Positions 15,201 through 30,200 of a stretch of 64,000 nucleotides of DNA are shown here, piece after piece (position 1 is the stretch's first letter; each line of letters starts with the position of its first letter). The translations under genes were made by a program, and so were the position numbers. The notes below the pieces were generated by a model. The model saw nothing but the letters and a program-made list of their open reading frames with translations. It did not search any database and was not told where the DNA came from. The DNA is taken from the NCBI GenBank assembly GCA_026874595.1, contig CM049309.1:306501-370500 (forward strand), read 5' to 3'. Source of the DNA: Sipunculus nudus (Eukaryota; Annelida; Sipuncula; Golfingiida; Sipunculidae).

Positions 15201-18200
15201 TCTCTGCAGTGATTTGACTAATTCACCTGAAATTTGGCATGCGTATACATCCTGGATAGCTTTTCTGATTTTGTGACAGGTGGCACCACCTACATTCACG
15301 TTTACGCTGCAGACATCCAAGCTCATATCTCGGGAACCGTTTGACCGATTGGGCCAAAATTTTGCATGTGTATAGATCTCACATAGCTCTTTATCATATG
15401 CAAAACTGGTGGCGCCACCTGCAGCCATTTTTGCACAGCTCCCGTCTGTTTGTCTGCCATGGGGTAAAATTACTCATATCTCGGCAGTGGTTTGACATAT
15501 CTGCCTCAAATTTTGCATATGTATACAACTCGGATGGCTTTCTGGATTTTGTGGTAGGTGGCGCAACCTACATACACCATTTGGCTGCAGACATCCATGC
15601 TAATATGCAACACTTCACTCTATTTCCCCTTGCCACTCAATCCATGCCTCACTTCACCCGCTCCACTCTGATTTAGGCGGATACACGTAGTCGCTTGTCG
15701 ACTACCCGTATTCTAGTTTCTGAATTGAACACTGCTGATAACACCGATCCAAGTTGTGTCATGTACTTTTATAATGTGCAAGGATTATACATAAGCATAA
15801 ACTTACTTAAAATTATAAGTCATGTTAGCATTAAATCAGAGGATTTCTTCTGTATTCAAAGGGATATATATTTGCGAGGGGATATAGTAACACCTCCATT
15901 CATGCATTCGTCTGTCTAAGTGCTGTCTGTCTGTCCTGAATTGGCTTGTGGATCTATTTTAAGCTTAACCGTTTCACCAAAATCTTTCTTCTTGCACGTA
16001 AGGCTCACTCACCTACAGATGAAGAACCCTATCCTTTTTCGGGTCAAAGGTCAAGACCACAGGACCCAGTCCATGAAAAAGCTTGTCAACCCATTTTAAG
16101 CCAAACTGTTTGTCCAAAACCTTTCATCTTGCACATGTGGCTTACCCACCTACGATTAAGAACTCTATCGATTTTGGGGTCATGGGGTCAAAGGTCAAGG
16201 CCACAGGACCCACTCCTTAAAAAAAAAAATGTGGACCCATTTCAAGCCAAACCTTTTGCAAAAAACTTTCATCTAGCACATATGGCTCACCCACCTACAG
16301 ATAAAGAACCCTATGGATTTTGGGGTCATGGGGTCAAAGGTCAAGGCCACAGGACCCACTTCTTGAAAAAAAGCTTGTTGACCCATTTTAAGCCTAACCG
16401 TTTGTCCAAAACGTTTCATCTTGCACATATGGCTCACTCACCTACAGATAAAGAACCCTATCGATTTTGGGGTCATGGGATCAAAGGTCAACGCCACAGG
16501 ACCCACTCCTTGAAAAAAGCTTTTGGACCCATTTTAAGCCAAACCATTTGACTTAAACCTTTCATCTTGCACATATGGCTCACCCATCCACAGATGAAGA
16601 ACCGTATCGATTTTGGGGTCACGGGGTCAAGATAAGGGCCACTGGACCCACTTCTTGTAAAAGCTTGTCGACCCATTTTAAGCCATACAGTTTGACCAAA
16701 ACCTTTCATCTTGCATAAATTGCTCACCCACCTACGGATAAAAAAACCCTATTGAGTTTTAGGTCACAGGGTCAAAGGTCAAAGTCACAGAGCTGCCCTC
16801 ATTTTCACACTTTGTAATACACACAATATAATTATGCTCCTGTGCAAGGGGATGCTCCTGTTTGCGGTGTTCTTGTTGCATTTTTTTCTGGCTAAGTCTG
16901 GCCCATTTTTTATTATATCCCATGGTTTATTTATTACCTGATTTTCAGAAAAGTAAATCCAGTAGAGATAAACCTGTGATTTTTGTTATCAGGGGAATCA
17001 ATCATTGTAATGCAAGAAGATTTATATTTAATGCAATACTTTCTACAAATTCCCATCATTTCAGGGCTATGAGACTTGAAGACTTAGAACCTGCTGCCAG
17101 TGATCCCCAGATGGCAGCACATACAAAACTAAAGCCTGCAGCGAATGCCACCTCTAAAGTAGAACCTAAGTCCATACCATCTCCCCCACAACAGAGCCAT
17201 GCAGCAGTTAAAACATCCCAGGCGATGACCTCTGACACTCAGCAAGCCATGTCTAACGGCATCACTACAGCTGACGAGCTCAGGGATGTGGTCAGGAACG
17301 AACTACGAGCAATCATGGAGGTAAAGTTTGAGGGAGAGTTTGAAGAAAGATTTAGTTTTTAAATTTTTAAAAATTTTCAGTGGGTTAACATTTTGTTTAC
17401 AGTTGGTAAATATTCATATCTTTTTCAATGGGTAAATATTCCTATATTTTTTTCAGTGGATAAATATTCATATCTTTTTCAGTGGGTAAATATATCTTTT
17501 CTTCAGTAGATAAATATTCCTATATTTTTGTGATTAAATATTCAGGTATTTTTTTCAGTTGGTAATTATTCATATAAATCTTTTCTTCAGTGGATAAATA
17601 CTGTAGTATGCTTTTTGTCCCAAAAAGAGAAATAATCGCGAAAATAAAACCTCTGTGAATAAGATACCTCATATACACAGGTGACTGGTCATATATAATA
17701 CATAGCCCAATGGCATTTGATGATAGTTATCCACATGACCATGATATATAGCCTCATTGGCATTTAATGTGTGTTATCCACATGACTAAGATATATAGCC
17801 TCATTGGCATTTAATGCATGTTAACCACACGACCATGATATATAGCCTCATTGGCATTTAATGCATATTAACCACATGATCATGATATATAACCTCATTG
17901 GCATTTAATGCATGTTAACCACATGACAATGATATATAGCCTCATTGGCATTTAATGCATGTTATCCACATGGCCATGATATATAGCCTCATTGGCATTT
18001 AATGCATGTTATCCACATGACCATGATTATACCCTTATTGGACTTTAATGTATGAATGAATGAATAGAAATTTACTCTGAAATAAAAGGCATCAGGCTCA
18101 TGGTTCCACAAAGAGCATGTGTTTAGCATCATAAAAATTCAACAATATCAAATTGTAACAGCATAACATGAACTAAAAAAATGCATTAAAACACAATGTT

Positions 18201-21200
18201 GTATGAAAACCCATGTTTGCAATATCTAAACACAAGCAGAAATTTTTCAATCACATATTTCATTTCATTTAAAGGTCAAATAATAACAATAATAATACCA
18301 ATTATAATAATAATAATAATAAAGAAGTGAACATATAAACAAACAGTAGTACAATGCATTGATGGAAAACAGATTATCTATTCCTTGATTGGTAGATGAA
18401 TAAGTAAGTGAATAAATAGATTACCGTAAAATCTCCACTTAAAACCGCGGTTTAATCAAGAAATTCAAAATCTTGAAATCAGGTTGATTTCCTGAAAGCA
18501 CTGTGCGGTTTATACTAGAAGGGTTTCCTGAATATCTTCCTGACAGGCATCGTTTTTGGGCCGGCGCGTGGGCGATAATATTGCAACTTTCGGAGGCTGT
18601 TCTTAGCATGCATGGGAGCCGTGTGTAAATGTATTATTTACGATTATTTGTTATTTATAAATTAAATATTGCTGATTAGTTTTCGTGTGATATATAACTT
18701 GTTATAAAATCTTGGTAATTGTCACCAAATAATACGTTTAAAACAACCCTGCTGTTACACACAGCGGTCCACTTCGTTGGGCATGGTCAAGCAAAATTTA
18801 AATAAAAGCCTACTTTAAACCCATTTGCGGCATTATTTAGAAATGATTATTTGTTTAAAACGTAAAATGAATAAAAAGCTGACATCGTAAAGAGTCACAC
18901 AATGGCAGACAATCGTTTTAAAATCAAGTTTGAGAACCGCCATGTGCTGAAACTCCCCGGTATTCTGCTAAGAATAAATTGAACGGCTGTACGCGGTGGG
19001 TGGTAAATAGAACAGCCACCTATTTCGTCCCAGCGTGCCTTGCGCGAACACTGCCTTGACAAAATGGCTCTCCACACGGAAACTTTCTTCAGGAAAAAAA
19101 CTTGCTAACCCGGACTGGCCACTTTAATTTTACCTTAAAATCACTCGTTTTCAAGCGTCATGTTTCCTATACGTGCGTATCTGGAAAAGGTAACTTCAGT
19201 TACTTTGATATTTAGTTAAGTTAACCAGCGATGTTTTCAACGCACCAGCAAATTGTGACATGGAGCGATGTGAACGTACGATGTGACGAAGATAATACCG
19301 AAGTAACCGGTATGAAAATGATTTGAATCTTCCGAGTTATTCCAGAAAATGGAATTTTCATCAAAAATTAAGATTTCAAAATATTACTTTTAGAATTAAA
19401 ATATACAGTGACTTGAAATAGATCAGCAGAATATTTTTTCCAAAATATAATGACAAATCGGTAGCAAACAAGAATACGGCACGGAATATAAAATCTGTAT
19501 AAACAGGCAGAGGTTCACCGGCCCTTACGTCTTCCCAAACTTCATGCTTGAGTGACCCTGCAAAAAAGTGTTATGATGTGTTTAAACAAAATGCCCAAGG
19601 AATTTTTAAAGTGGACAGGAATGGCCGAGTCGCAACCTACGCGTGTTCATTTCTAGATGATTGCTCGATTGTGTCTTTTGTCAAATCATTCCGTAGCGAA
19701 AGTTGGTGCGGTTTTAAAGGGGGGTTCTTAGTATTTGAGCCCCTCGCGGTGTCTCGCCTGGAATTTCGGCCAAGTCTGGGTGCGGTTTTAATCGGAAGTG
19801 CGGTTTTAAGTGGAGATTTTACGGTAATTAGATGATAGCTTTCAATTCATCATCTCTCCTGGCAAAGGCATAGTGTACATAGGTCATTTAATGTATGTAA
19901 TCAACTTGACCATAATATATAGCCTCATTGGCATTTAATGCATGTTATCCACATGACCATGATATAAAGCCTCATTGGCATTCAATGCATGTTATGAACA
20001 TAACCACAATATATAGCCTCATCAGCATTTAATGCATGTTATCCAAATGACCATGATATATAGCCTCATTGGCATTCAATGCATGTTATGAACATAACCA
20101 CGATATATAGCCTCATCAGCATTTAATGCATGTTATCCAAACGACCATGATATATAGCCTCATTGGCATTTAGTGCATGTTATCCACATGGCCATGATAT
20201 ATAGCCTCATTGGCATTTAATGCATGTTATGAACATGACCATGATATATAGCCTCATTGGTATTTAATGCATGTTATCCACACGACCATGATATATATAG
20301 CCTCATTGGCATTTAATGCATGTTATCCACATGGCCATGATATATAGCCTTATTGGCATTTAATGCATGTTATCCACGTGCCCATGATATATAGCCTCAT
20401 TGGCATTTAATGCATGTTATCCACATGGCCATGATATATAGCCTCATTGGCATTTAATGTATGTTATCCACATGACCATGATATATAGCCTCATTGGCAT
20501 TTAATGCATGTTATCCACATGACCATGATATATAGCCTCATTGGCATTTAATGTATGTTATCCACATGACCATGCCTGTTTGTTTTAACAGTTGAAAGGC
20601 AAAAGATTGCTATTATAAAATATAAATAAATTATATGTTACCTGTAAATAAAAGATAATATAAGATTTTTCATAAATAATATGTATATAAGATTTTTCAT
20701 ATTATCTGCCTGTAGGGGACAATTAAGAACATCAGCTCGTTGTTGTGGATCAAATTGTTAAGATTGAGCATACATATTAAATAATCAATGTGATAATGGA
20801 TTAACTGTGTAGATTACTGCATAGTAAGACCAGGAAAATGGAACCCTCGTGAAACAATGAAATAGTGACAATCTCGAATATGAAGCTTTGCAAATATGAA
20901 GGAAACCACAGTTTATTTTTTTTCAGTGAGTAAATATATCAAAAAGAGAACAAAAAAGCCTGTCAAAAATTAGCTGTTATATTTTCATGATAGCAAAACT
21001 TAAGGTATATCATATATTATAGTTTTGCCAACTACATGCCCCCACTTGTTGATTCCTAAAAAAATTTTTGTTTCAGCCCTTTAAAACTAAGCCTTTTAAA
21101 AACTAATAGAAACAGAGTTAAAAATGATCTAGGGTTTATATATGATGCTTTATATTAAAATACTCCATTTTTGCTCTTAAATGGATGACCATTTTATATA

Positions 21201-24200
21201 CATTCTAAATTTTATTAATATAATGCTTATTTTTTCTTTTTTTTTTTATATAGGCTCAGCATCAAGGAATCTTGGCAATGCTTGGGGCTTTGAATGGTGA
21301 ACCTGTCAATCAGTTAAAGTCCAGTCAGAAAAAAGGAGTGGAGTCTGTTGTACAGAAAGCGAACCAACCACAGACAGAAGTCAAGAGCAAGCCATCAGAT
21401 AAGTTGAAGGACAAACAGCACTCGGAATGGAGTGAAGTCCTGGATCATGAGATGATGAACGGTCCGTTAGATAAATCACAAACTGATGATGATGAAGTAT
21501 CCCTGCTGCCTAGTGATGGCCTGTCTCCAAAGTCAGATGGGCCGATGAGTATGCAAGATTTAAAGAAAAGTGCCTTCCCATACCAAGGTCATGCTCAAAA
21601 ACGGTCTTCTGCCCTCCCAAGTGCCTTACATGAACTGAAATTATTGAAAGCTCATGTGTCTCCAGAGCGTGGATTTCTCACAAAACAAGGATCACCACCT
21701 TCAAAATATGGATCTCCATATCATCCAGGCCCTGCCTACCCTGGGAAGGAGAATGTCATGAGTTATGCACCTCAGTTTGGAGCTGGTCTACAACATCAGG
21801 TTTACCACACCAGTCCCAGTCCAATGTTTGCTGGTGCCATGAGAATGCTGGATATGTTTAATAAGTCACTAGGAGTGAACCACCCACCTGGGCATGTTAT
21901 GAGTCATGGCATGCAATCAAATATGGAACCACCAACTAAGGACACAGATGTTCCCAGAATGCCATTGTTACAAATACATAACACACAGCAAGCTTCCCAG
22001 GCCTTGTTTCCTAACTTAATGAACAGTAAACACAGCTTCCCTAAAAAAGTGAGTTTTCCAGACTTGGCCCAAGAATCAGCATCAGGGGCCCCTGAACATG
22101 GGTGCCAGCATGGATTTGTCCCCTTCCCTCTGTTGAGGCTCCCAGTGAATGATGGGAAACCTAGACTGGTTCCTCCTCACATGAAGGAAGAAGAGATGAA
22201 GCCTGTTGACCATGAGGACAGTAGAATTAACAAGAGGTTTGTACTTTAATTTGAAGCTGGCTGTCTGTATATACCTGTCTCCAATATCCATTTTCTGTCA
22301 TCTGTAAAATACCTTTAACCTTTCCATTTTAAAGTTGTTTTATTTGAAAAAAATGTTGAGAACCAAAAATGCACAGATTCTTTCACACCTTGAATTCTCT
22401 CTTAACTCTCAGTCTGGCCATGTGTAATAAACTGTTTTTCATGCTTGTACACCAGCTTGTAGGCGTCAAGCCAGTAGATTATTTATGAATTTAGTTTGGG
22501 TTTATCTGAAAAGAAGAGTGTTTATCTTCAAGTTTTTAATTTACCTTTAAGAGTATGATGTCTATAATGAAACCCTGTGGTGGATTTTAATATGGAAAAT
22601 TAGTTCAATCTGCTAATTTAATATAGGCCACAATTGCACCTATGTTAACAATTAATGGCCCCACTTCAAAGAAGTGGCAACATAACTTTGTGTTCCTTTC
22701 AATAGAACTACCTTATGAGTGAGCTTTATGTTTGCCTGATTATTATTGTTTACAGATCAAAAAGAAGGGAACATATAGTAAACCATGATGTGGCAACCAG
22801 TCTGTCAGCCAGGATGACACAGACCACACCACGAGAAGAACCAGTGAGTACACAACAAACTCTCTGCTTTCTGGGGATATATATCTTTAAGTTATTGGTT
22901 GTGCACTGTTTTAATATTAGTGGTTTCGCTGAAAATGCATTTGTATTTTCAGGATTGGCTGAAGAAGCGCTTTAGGTGGTTTTGGACTGTTAATGGATAA
23001 AATATAAAGTACAATCAGAATCAAGAAAATCATTTATATTTGAGTGTGACCTTTGATAACTAAGGGTATATGCATGGGATACAGGGGTCAAGGTATCACC
23101 ATTGATATTGCCTACACCAGCCTCCACTTTCTCAATACTGGACATGGGTTCATCCCTGCTATATTCTTGCTAACTGGCCCATTCATCACTTTGAGGTACA
23201 GTAGTAATGTCTGCAACTGTCATATTTGTCCTTATAGAAGCCATTTGCATAAGCAGCAGCCTTAATAGCAGACAGAAATTTGACTCTCATACATTATTAC
23301 AGTTCACATGTTCCATTCCATGTGAATCCAGTCTGATAAATCCCCTTTTCAGTGCAGACACCTCTTGATTAAACATCACACTGAGTTACCAATTATGAAT
23401 ATTCATACATTTATCCTTCATTGGCCAATACAGTGGTGATAGAGTGCCAAGGGGTTACCAAGGGACTTTGTTTCTGAAGCAGCTCAGGGACCAGGAGAGG
23501 CAATCAGCATGAATCCATGTCTCGATTTAGACCATCTACAATTCTACAAACTTATAGGGTTCCTTCTAGTGGTTATGTCTTGTCACCTGCCAGAAGTTCA
23601 CAAATACTTAATATTTCTGCCTATTGGTGCAGCTGAATTTTACCTCATTGGAACTTTTTCTTAACATTGTTCCTTATTGTGGTGTCTTATACTATGTAAA
23701 TAACCCAACCACTGGATCAGGACGTGCGTTTTGTATTTTCAGGTGGCGACTCCTAGCAGGCCTCAGAAGACCCAGGAGATTCAGGCAGGAAGTGGAGTTG
23801 TTGATACAGAGGAGACAGTTCCACTGCATGATGGGTATGCTTTCAAACCAGGTATGTTACAGCTACAGCTCTATTTTCATCAATTCAGGTTTTTAGCTCA
23901 GCTGACTATAAGTCATCTGAGCTATAGTCGTGGTCCATTGTCCGTTGTCTGTCTGTCCGTCCGTCTGTCCGTAGATGTGGCATGTTTTGAAACCGTAAGA
24001 CCTAGGAATCCAAAATTCGGCATAATGTTAGATATTCCCAAGATCTCCTACCAAGCCAAAAACTGGGTCTTTGCGACTTTGTTCCTTTGAGAAATTAAGG
24101 AAAAACCTCAATTTTTTTTATTAAAAACCTATTTTCACACTTCAGGACCGCCTAATTTCAAAACCACTCATCTGTTTTTAGCTCAGCTGACTATAAGTCA

Positions 24201-27200
24201 TCTGAGCTATAGTCATGGTCTATTGTCCGTCGTCCGTCCGTCTGTCTGTCCGTGCGTTCGTCCGTCTGTCCGTCTGGATGTCCGTCCGTAAGACTGGCAC
24301 GTTTCAACACCGTTCGACCTACGAATCTGAAATTTGGCATACAGTTAGATGTCCCCAAAATCTCCTACCATGCCAAAAATTGGGTCAATATGACTTTGTT
24401 CCTTTGAGATATTAAGGAAAAACCTCAATTTTTTATTAGAAATTTATTTATCACACTTCAGGACTGCCTAATATCAAAACCACTCATCTGGTTTTCTTCA
24501 TTTTTACCATAAATATTCCTCTATATGGTTCCTATGTACATGCTTGAAATTAAGTCAGTATTATTTAATTTAAAAAAGTTATGGGCCCAAATATAATGGA
24601 CTTTGTAAAAAAATAAGGAAAGATATTTTGTAACTTAAGACCAAAAGTGTTAAAGGTAGGAATTTTTTTTTCAGTAATACTACTTTAAATAATCAAAATT
24701 GAATTGTATACCAAAAATTAGATCAAAATCTGTTAATTTTTTTTAAATATTGGCAAAAATATAAAATTGGTACCTTAAATTTCCCAAAGTTTGACCATGG
24801 CAGGTTTTTTTCCTGTAACTGCTGTGGATTTAATTTTCAAAGCATGTTTTTGTTACCATTTCAACTGTTAAAACAAAAAATTTGAAACCAGTTGATCTAA
24901 AACTTTAGATTTTATTCAAGTTTTAAAGCACCATGTCATATATTGTTTACACCAAGCTAGTGTTATGCAGTTTACTAGAGCTCCGCTCCCCAGCTTCAGC
25001 TCTAAGTTCCTTAAATTTTGCATACAGTTAGATGTCCCCCAAATCCTCTACCATACTAAAAGTTTGGTCACTAGGACTGCATTCCTTCGAGATATTAAGA
25101 AAAAACTTCATTTTTTCCATTAAAACCCCATTGTTACACTTTAAGATTGCCTAAAATCAAAACCACTGATCTGACTTTGATAATATATAATATACATATT
25201 TTTCTATACATTCGCTATGCATATGCCAGAAATGATGTCAGTATCGTGTAATTGTTTTAAGTTCTAGGCCAAACCATAATGCACTTTGTAAAAAATCAAG
25301 AAATATATTTACTCTCTTAACATGAAAATTGCTGAAGGTAGACATTTTTTGCCAGGGATATAACATAATTTAATCAAGATTCAATTGTATTCCCAAAATT
25401 AGTTCTGAATTTTTCAAATTTTATAAGTTATTAGCATAAATATAAAATCAGTACCCAACTTTGGCCATGGCATGTTTTTTCCCTGTAAGCACTGTTGATT
25501 TAATTTTCATATCTTGCACTGATAAGGATTTAGGCTTCTAAATTCTGAAGTTATAAAAGGAATTGGTCAAAAACTAGCTTTTATGAAAGTTTTTATGAGA
25601 CCATATCACACCTTGGCTGTACTGAAGCCCCTCTTTTATGTCCCCACATTGACCTTTCAGGCCAATTATGCATGCTTGAAGCGAGGCACTCTGCAGCCAG
25701 CCAGCTCTTGGGTGGCTTCAACTGGATCTAACTGTCCAACCCTCTCCACTAGTATTTGTTTAGGCCATAAACATAACAATAAACTTTTTTTTTAATATTT
25801 GGTTTATGATAAGAACTTAAAAAAATAAATGGAAAAGGAATTTATAGTTAATGAGTTACAGGGGATTACCTTGCAATTACTGATCATTTATGGATCTTCC
25901 ATGGATGGCCAAAATTGTATATCAAATAACACCATGCAATCACCATTGGGTATTTTTCATTTCAATCATAAAAATGAAAAATAAATAATTTAAATAAATT
26001 GTTGTTTACTATTAGGGATTATATGAAGCAAGATAATGATAGACAAGGATACAGTTGATTATATTAAATTAATCTAAATTTCCAGGTCTTTTCCAGGTCT
26101 TTAACTTGTTGGTTTATATTTATTACAAAATTAAAATAATAAATAAATATGTCAAAAATTTAAAATATTACTCAGACAAGTGTTCATTAAAGATTTTAAT
26201 TTGTTTGACTTATAACTCATGGTTGTATCAGTTGTTACATGAGACTGGCTAAATAATCAAAATTTATATTGCTGGTCCTTTATTTCAGTTCATAAAATTA
26301 AACATTTCCAACTCCAGTTTGCTCCTGGTATGATATATTGGGTGTTTTGATCCTTGGATTAATTTTAACACATGTATTAGTTTTATAGCTGAGAATACTT
26401 TTCTTGTTTTCCTGATACCATTTAAAAAAATATAAATATTCAAATTTTTCCTGTTAGTGCTGTGGATATAATTTTCACAGCATGTACACATTAACATTTC
26501 ATCTGTTAAAATCTGAAATTTGAAACCAATTGATCAAAAACTGTAGATTTTATTCAAGTTTCCAGGTACCATGTCTTCATTGTTTGCATCAGATCAGTAT
26601 AAATGCAGTGTACTGGGCAGTTACATAACACCTTCAGGTCTGACCTACTGCCACTGTGAGTGTCTGGGTCAGGCTGGGTCAGGCAGTAATTACCAGAGAG
26701 CCTCTCTTTCTCTCTCTCTCTCTGGCAATCTAGGTCTCTCTTTCTCTCTCTTTCTCTCCTCTGCTTTTTCTCTTTCTTTCTCCATCTTTCTTTCTCTCTC
26801 TCTCTCTCTCATTCTCTCTCTCTCTCCCTAATTGCCTCCCTTGCTCCCTCCATCCCATTCTGTTGACAGGTACTATAAACTAGATACATTAGCTATAAAT
26901 ATTGATGCAATTTAGAAATGTGAATCAACTGAAATATTCACAATCACATGTATGTTTTACTGTAAATTTATAGTAACATTCGGAAACTTGGATTAAAATT
27001 ATGTAATGAAAAAAAGGAATAAATGCAAATATTGTTAATTTTTTCTTGGCTCAGTAGAATGGGGAAAAAATTATTTGCTTTGTTTCTCCATCTTTCTTTC
27101 TGTTTTAAATATTTAATGTTCATGAATAAACTTTTTTTTATAAGCACTGTTGAATTAAATTTCATATCCTGTATGTATATGCAAGGGTGTTGTAACTCTC

Positions 27201-30200
27201 ACCATCCCCTTCTTCATCCCACTGAGGCTTTGCTCCTTGGCACTGTGAACAATAGTTCTATGGCTATAGCATAAAATTTAATAATTAAAGAAAATATCTA
27301 CAGAGAGACAGAGGCATTGTAACTCTGATCATAACACAACACCCCTCCCCCCCTATCAAGTCATTGCACCTGTGGAATGAGGACATTATGGCAACTGTAT
27401 ACATATCATAAAATTGATAAAAAAGGTTTACCAAATAAATTGGATCTCATCAGACAAATGTGTAAACTGTTGAACTGTCAACAGCTTATCAAAAAGGTAA
27501 CCAATGGAAAGGCATGGTCAGGTCTCAAATATTATTTGCAACATTTTCTTCAATCATATAAACCAGCCATGGCCCAGATTACCTCTTCCTCTCAAAAATT
27601 ATCTACATTTCATCATATTTTTAAGATTTTAACCTTCCAGGTGGTTGAGTACTGTTGACCATTTGTCCATAGGTACCTATGTACATGCCAGAAATTATGT
27701 CAATATTGTGTAATATGTAGACGTGAGGGGCATCAAAATAATGCACCTTGTCAAGACCGATCTTGTCAAGATATTATGTCATACAGTCACAAATTCATAA
27801 ATCCCCTCATCAGTATAGTTAATCATAACCTTTTATCTGTCAAATTGAACTCTTGCAGTTTTCCATACACTATAGATCCTTCAACAAATAGCCTTATCAT
27901 CATTATACCACTGCTTAGCATACTGTCATTGCATTCATATTTGCTCAAATAAATTGCTTTTGTCGACCCCTCCCAAATAAATAAAAAATAAACCACTATA
28001 TTTTACTCCATATTAATCCATCAGTCAGGTTATTTCATATATCATTTACTCACATATTACATTATATTCCTATATAAAACCCAACATGACCATGATATTC
28101 TAAGCTTTATCTACTCAATATAGTATCACAACGGTGATACATTTATAGTCCAATCAGGATCAGCTGAGCGTCGTGACCCATGGGTCCCTTGTTCCTCATA
28201 TTTGCCATAAATATTCCTCTATATAGTTCCTATGTACATGCCAGAAATTAGGTCTGTATTATATAATTAAAAATGTTATGGGCTCAAACATAATGCATTT
28301 TGTAAAAAATCAGGAAAGATATTTTATCACTTAACACAAAACATGTTAAAACTAAGGACTTTTTTTCCAGTAATATAACTTTAATTGATCAAAATCAAAT
28401 TGTATAAACAAAATTAGATGAAAATCTTTTAAATTTTTTAAAATATTAGCAAAAATAAAAAATTGGTACCTTAAATTTTGCCCATCTTTGGCCGTGGCAC
28501 AATTTTTCCTGTAAGTACTGTGGATTTGATTTTCACAGCATGTACAAATAAGGATTTAATCTGTTATAATCTGAAATTTGAAAATTAAAGCTGCAAAATT
28601 AGGCTAGTTATTGAATTTTTTCAGAGGCTCTTGTTGTATTCCCTTATATTGTCAAGCAGTCCACTTTGGTCACTGTAGGTCATTCAGTGCAGCTCTGTAT
28701 GCTCCCAAGGCTGTTGGCATAATCCTAGATGTCCCCAAGATCTCCTACCAAACTGAAAACTGGGTCTTTGCGCCTTTGTTCCTTTAAGAAATTAAGAAAA
28801 AAACCCAATTTTTTATAAAAAACCTATTTTCAAACTTCAGGACTGCCTAATATCAAAACCACTCATATGTTTTTCCTCATATTTGCCATAAATATTCCTA
28901 TATATAGGCCCTATGTACATGCCAGAAATAAGGTCTGTATTGTATAATTTAAAAAAGTTATGGGCTCAAACATAATGCAATTTATAAAAAATCAGGAAAG
29001 ATATTTTATTGCTAAACACAAAACATGTTAAAGCTAAGGACTTTTTTCATTAATATAACTTTAATTAATCAAAATTAAATTGTATACCCAAAATAAGATC
29101 AAAATCTTTTAAATTTTTTAAAATATTAGCAAAAATAAAAAAATTGGTACCTTTAATTTTGCCCAACTTTGGCCATGGCACGTTTTTAGCTCAGCTGACT
29201 ATAAGTCATCTGAGCTATAGTCGTGGTCCATTGTCCGTCGTCCGTCCGTCTGTCCGTCCGTCCGTCCGTCCGTCCGTAGATGTGGCACGTTTTGAAACCG
29301 TAAGACCTAGGAATCCAAAATTCGGCATAATGTTAGATGTCCCCAAGATCTCCTACCAAGCCGAAAACTGGGTCTTTGCAACTTCGTTCCTTTGAGAAAT
29401 TAAGGAAAAACCTCAATTTTTTATTAAAAACCTGTTTTCACACTTCAGGACTGCCTATTATCAAAACCACTCATCTGTTTTTCCTCATATTTACCATAAA
29501 TATTCCTCTCTATAGTTCCTATGTACATGCCAGAAATTATGTCTGTATTATTTAATTTAAAAAAGTTATGGGCCCAAACATAATGCATTTTGTAAAAAAT
29601 CAGGAAAGATATTTGATCACTTAACACAAAAAATGTTAAAGCTATCAACCTTTTTTCCAGTAATATAACTTTAATTAATCAAAATTAAATTGTATACCCA
29701 AAATTAGATGAAAATCTTTTAAATTTTCTAAAATATTAATAAAAATAAAAAATTGGTACCTTAAATTTTGCCCAACTTTGACCATGGCACGTTTTTTTCC
29801 TGTAAGTACTGTGGATTTAATTTTCACAGCATGTTTTTGTTAGCATTTCAACTGTTGACACCAAAAATTTTAAACCAGTTGATCAAAAACTGTAGATTTT
29901 AATAAGTTTTCAAGCACCATGTAACATATTGTTTACATCAAGCTAGTGTTATGCAGTTTGCAAGAGCTCAGCTCCCCAGCTTCAGCTCTTAGTTCCTTAA
30001 ATTCGGCATACAGTTAGATGTCTCCAAAATCCCCTACCATGCCAAGAATTTGGTCACTAGGACTTAATACCTTTGAGATATTAATGAAAAACTTCATTTT
30101 TCCATTAAAAACCCATTGTTACACTTCAAGACTGCCTAATATCAAAACCACTGATCTGACTTTAATCATAAATAATATACATATTTTTCTTTCTCTATGC

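Noticed and set aside
15946-16551. 201-codon open frame with repeated HMAHPPTDKEPY
   Set aside because: It tracks the ~146-bp family F units and breaks where units differ in length; no sign of coding selection.
17686-20575. CRISPR-like look of the 47-bp array
   Set aside because: The whole unit is repeated, with no unique spacers, in a eukaryotic intron.
26571-26831. Ser/Leu/Phe-rich open frame
   Set aside because: It is a translation of a CT microsatellite.
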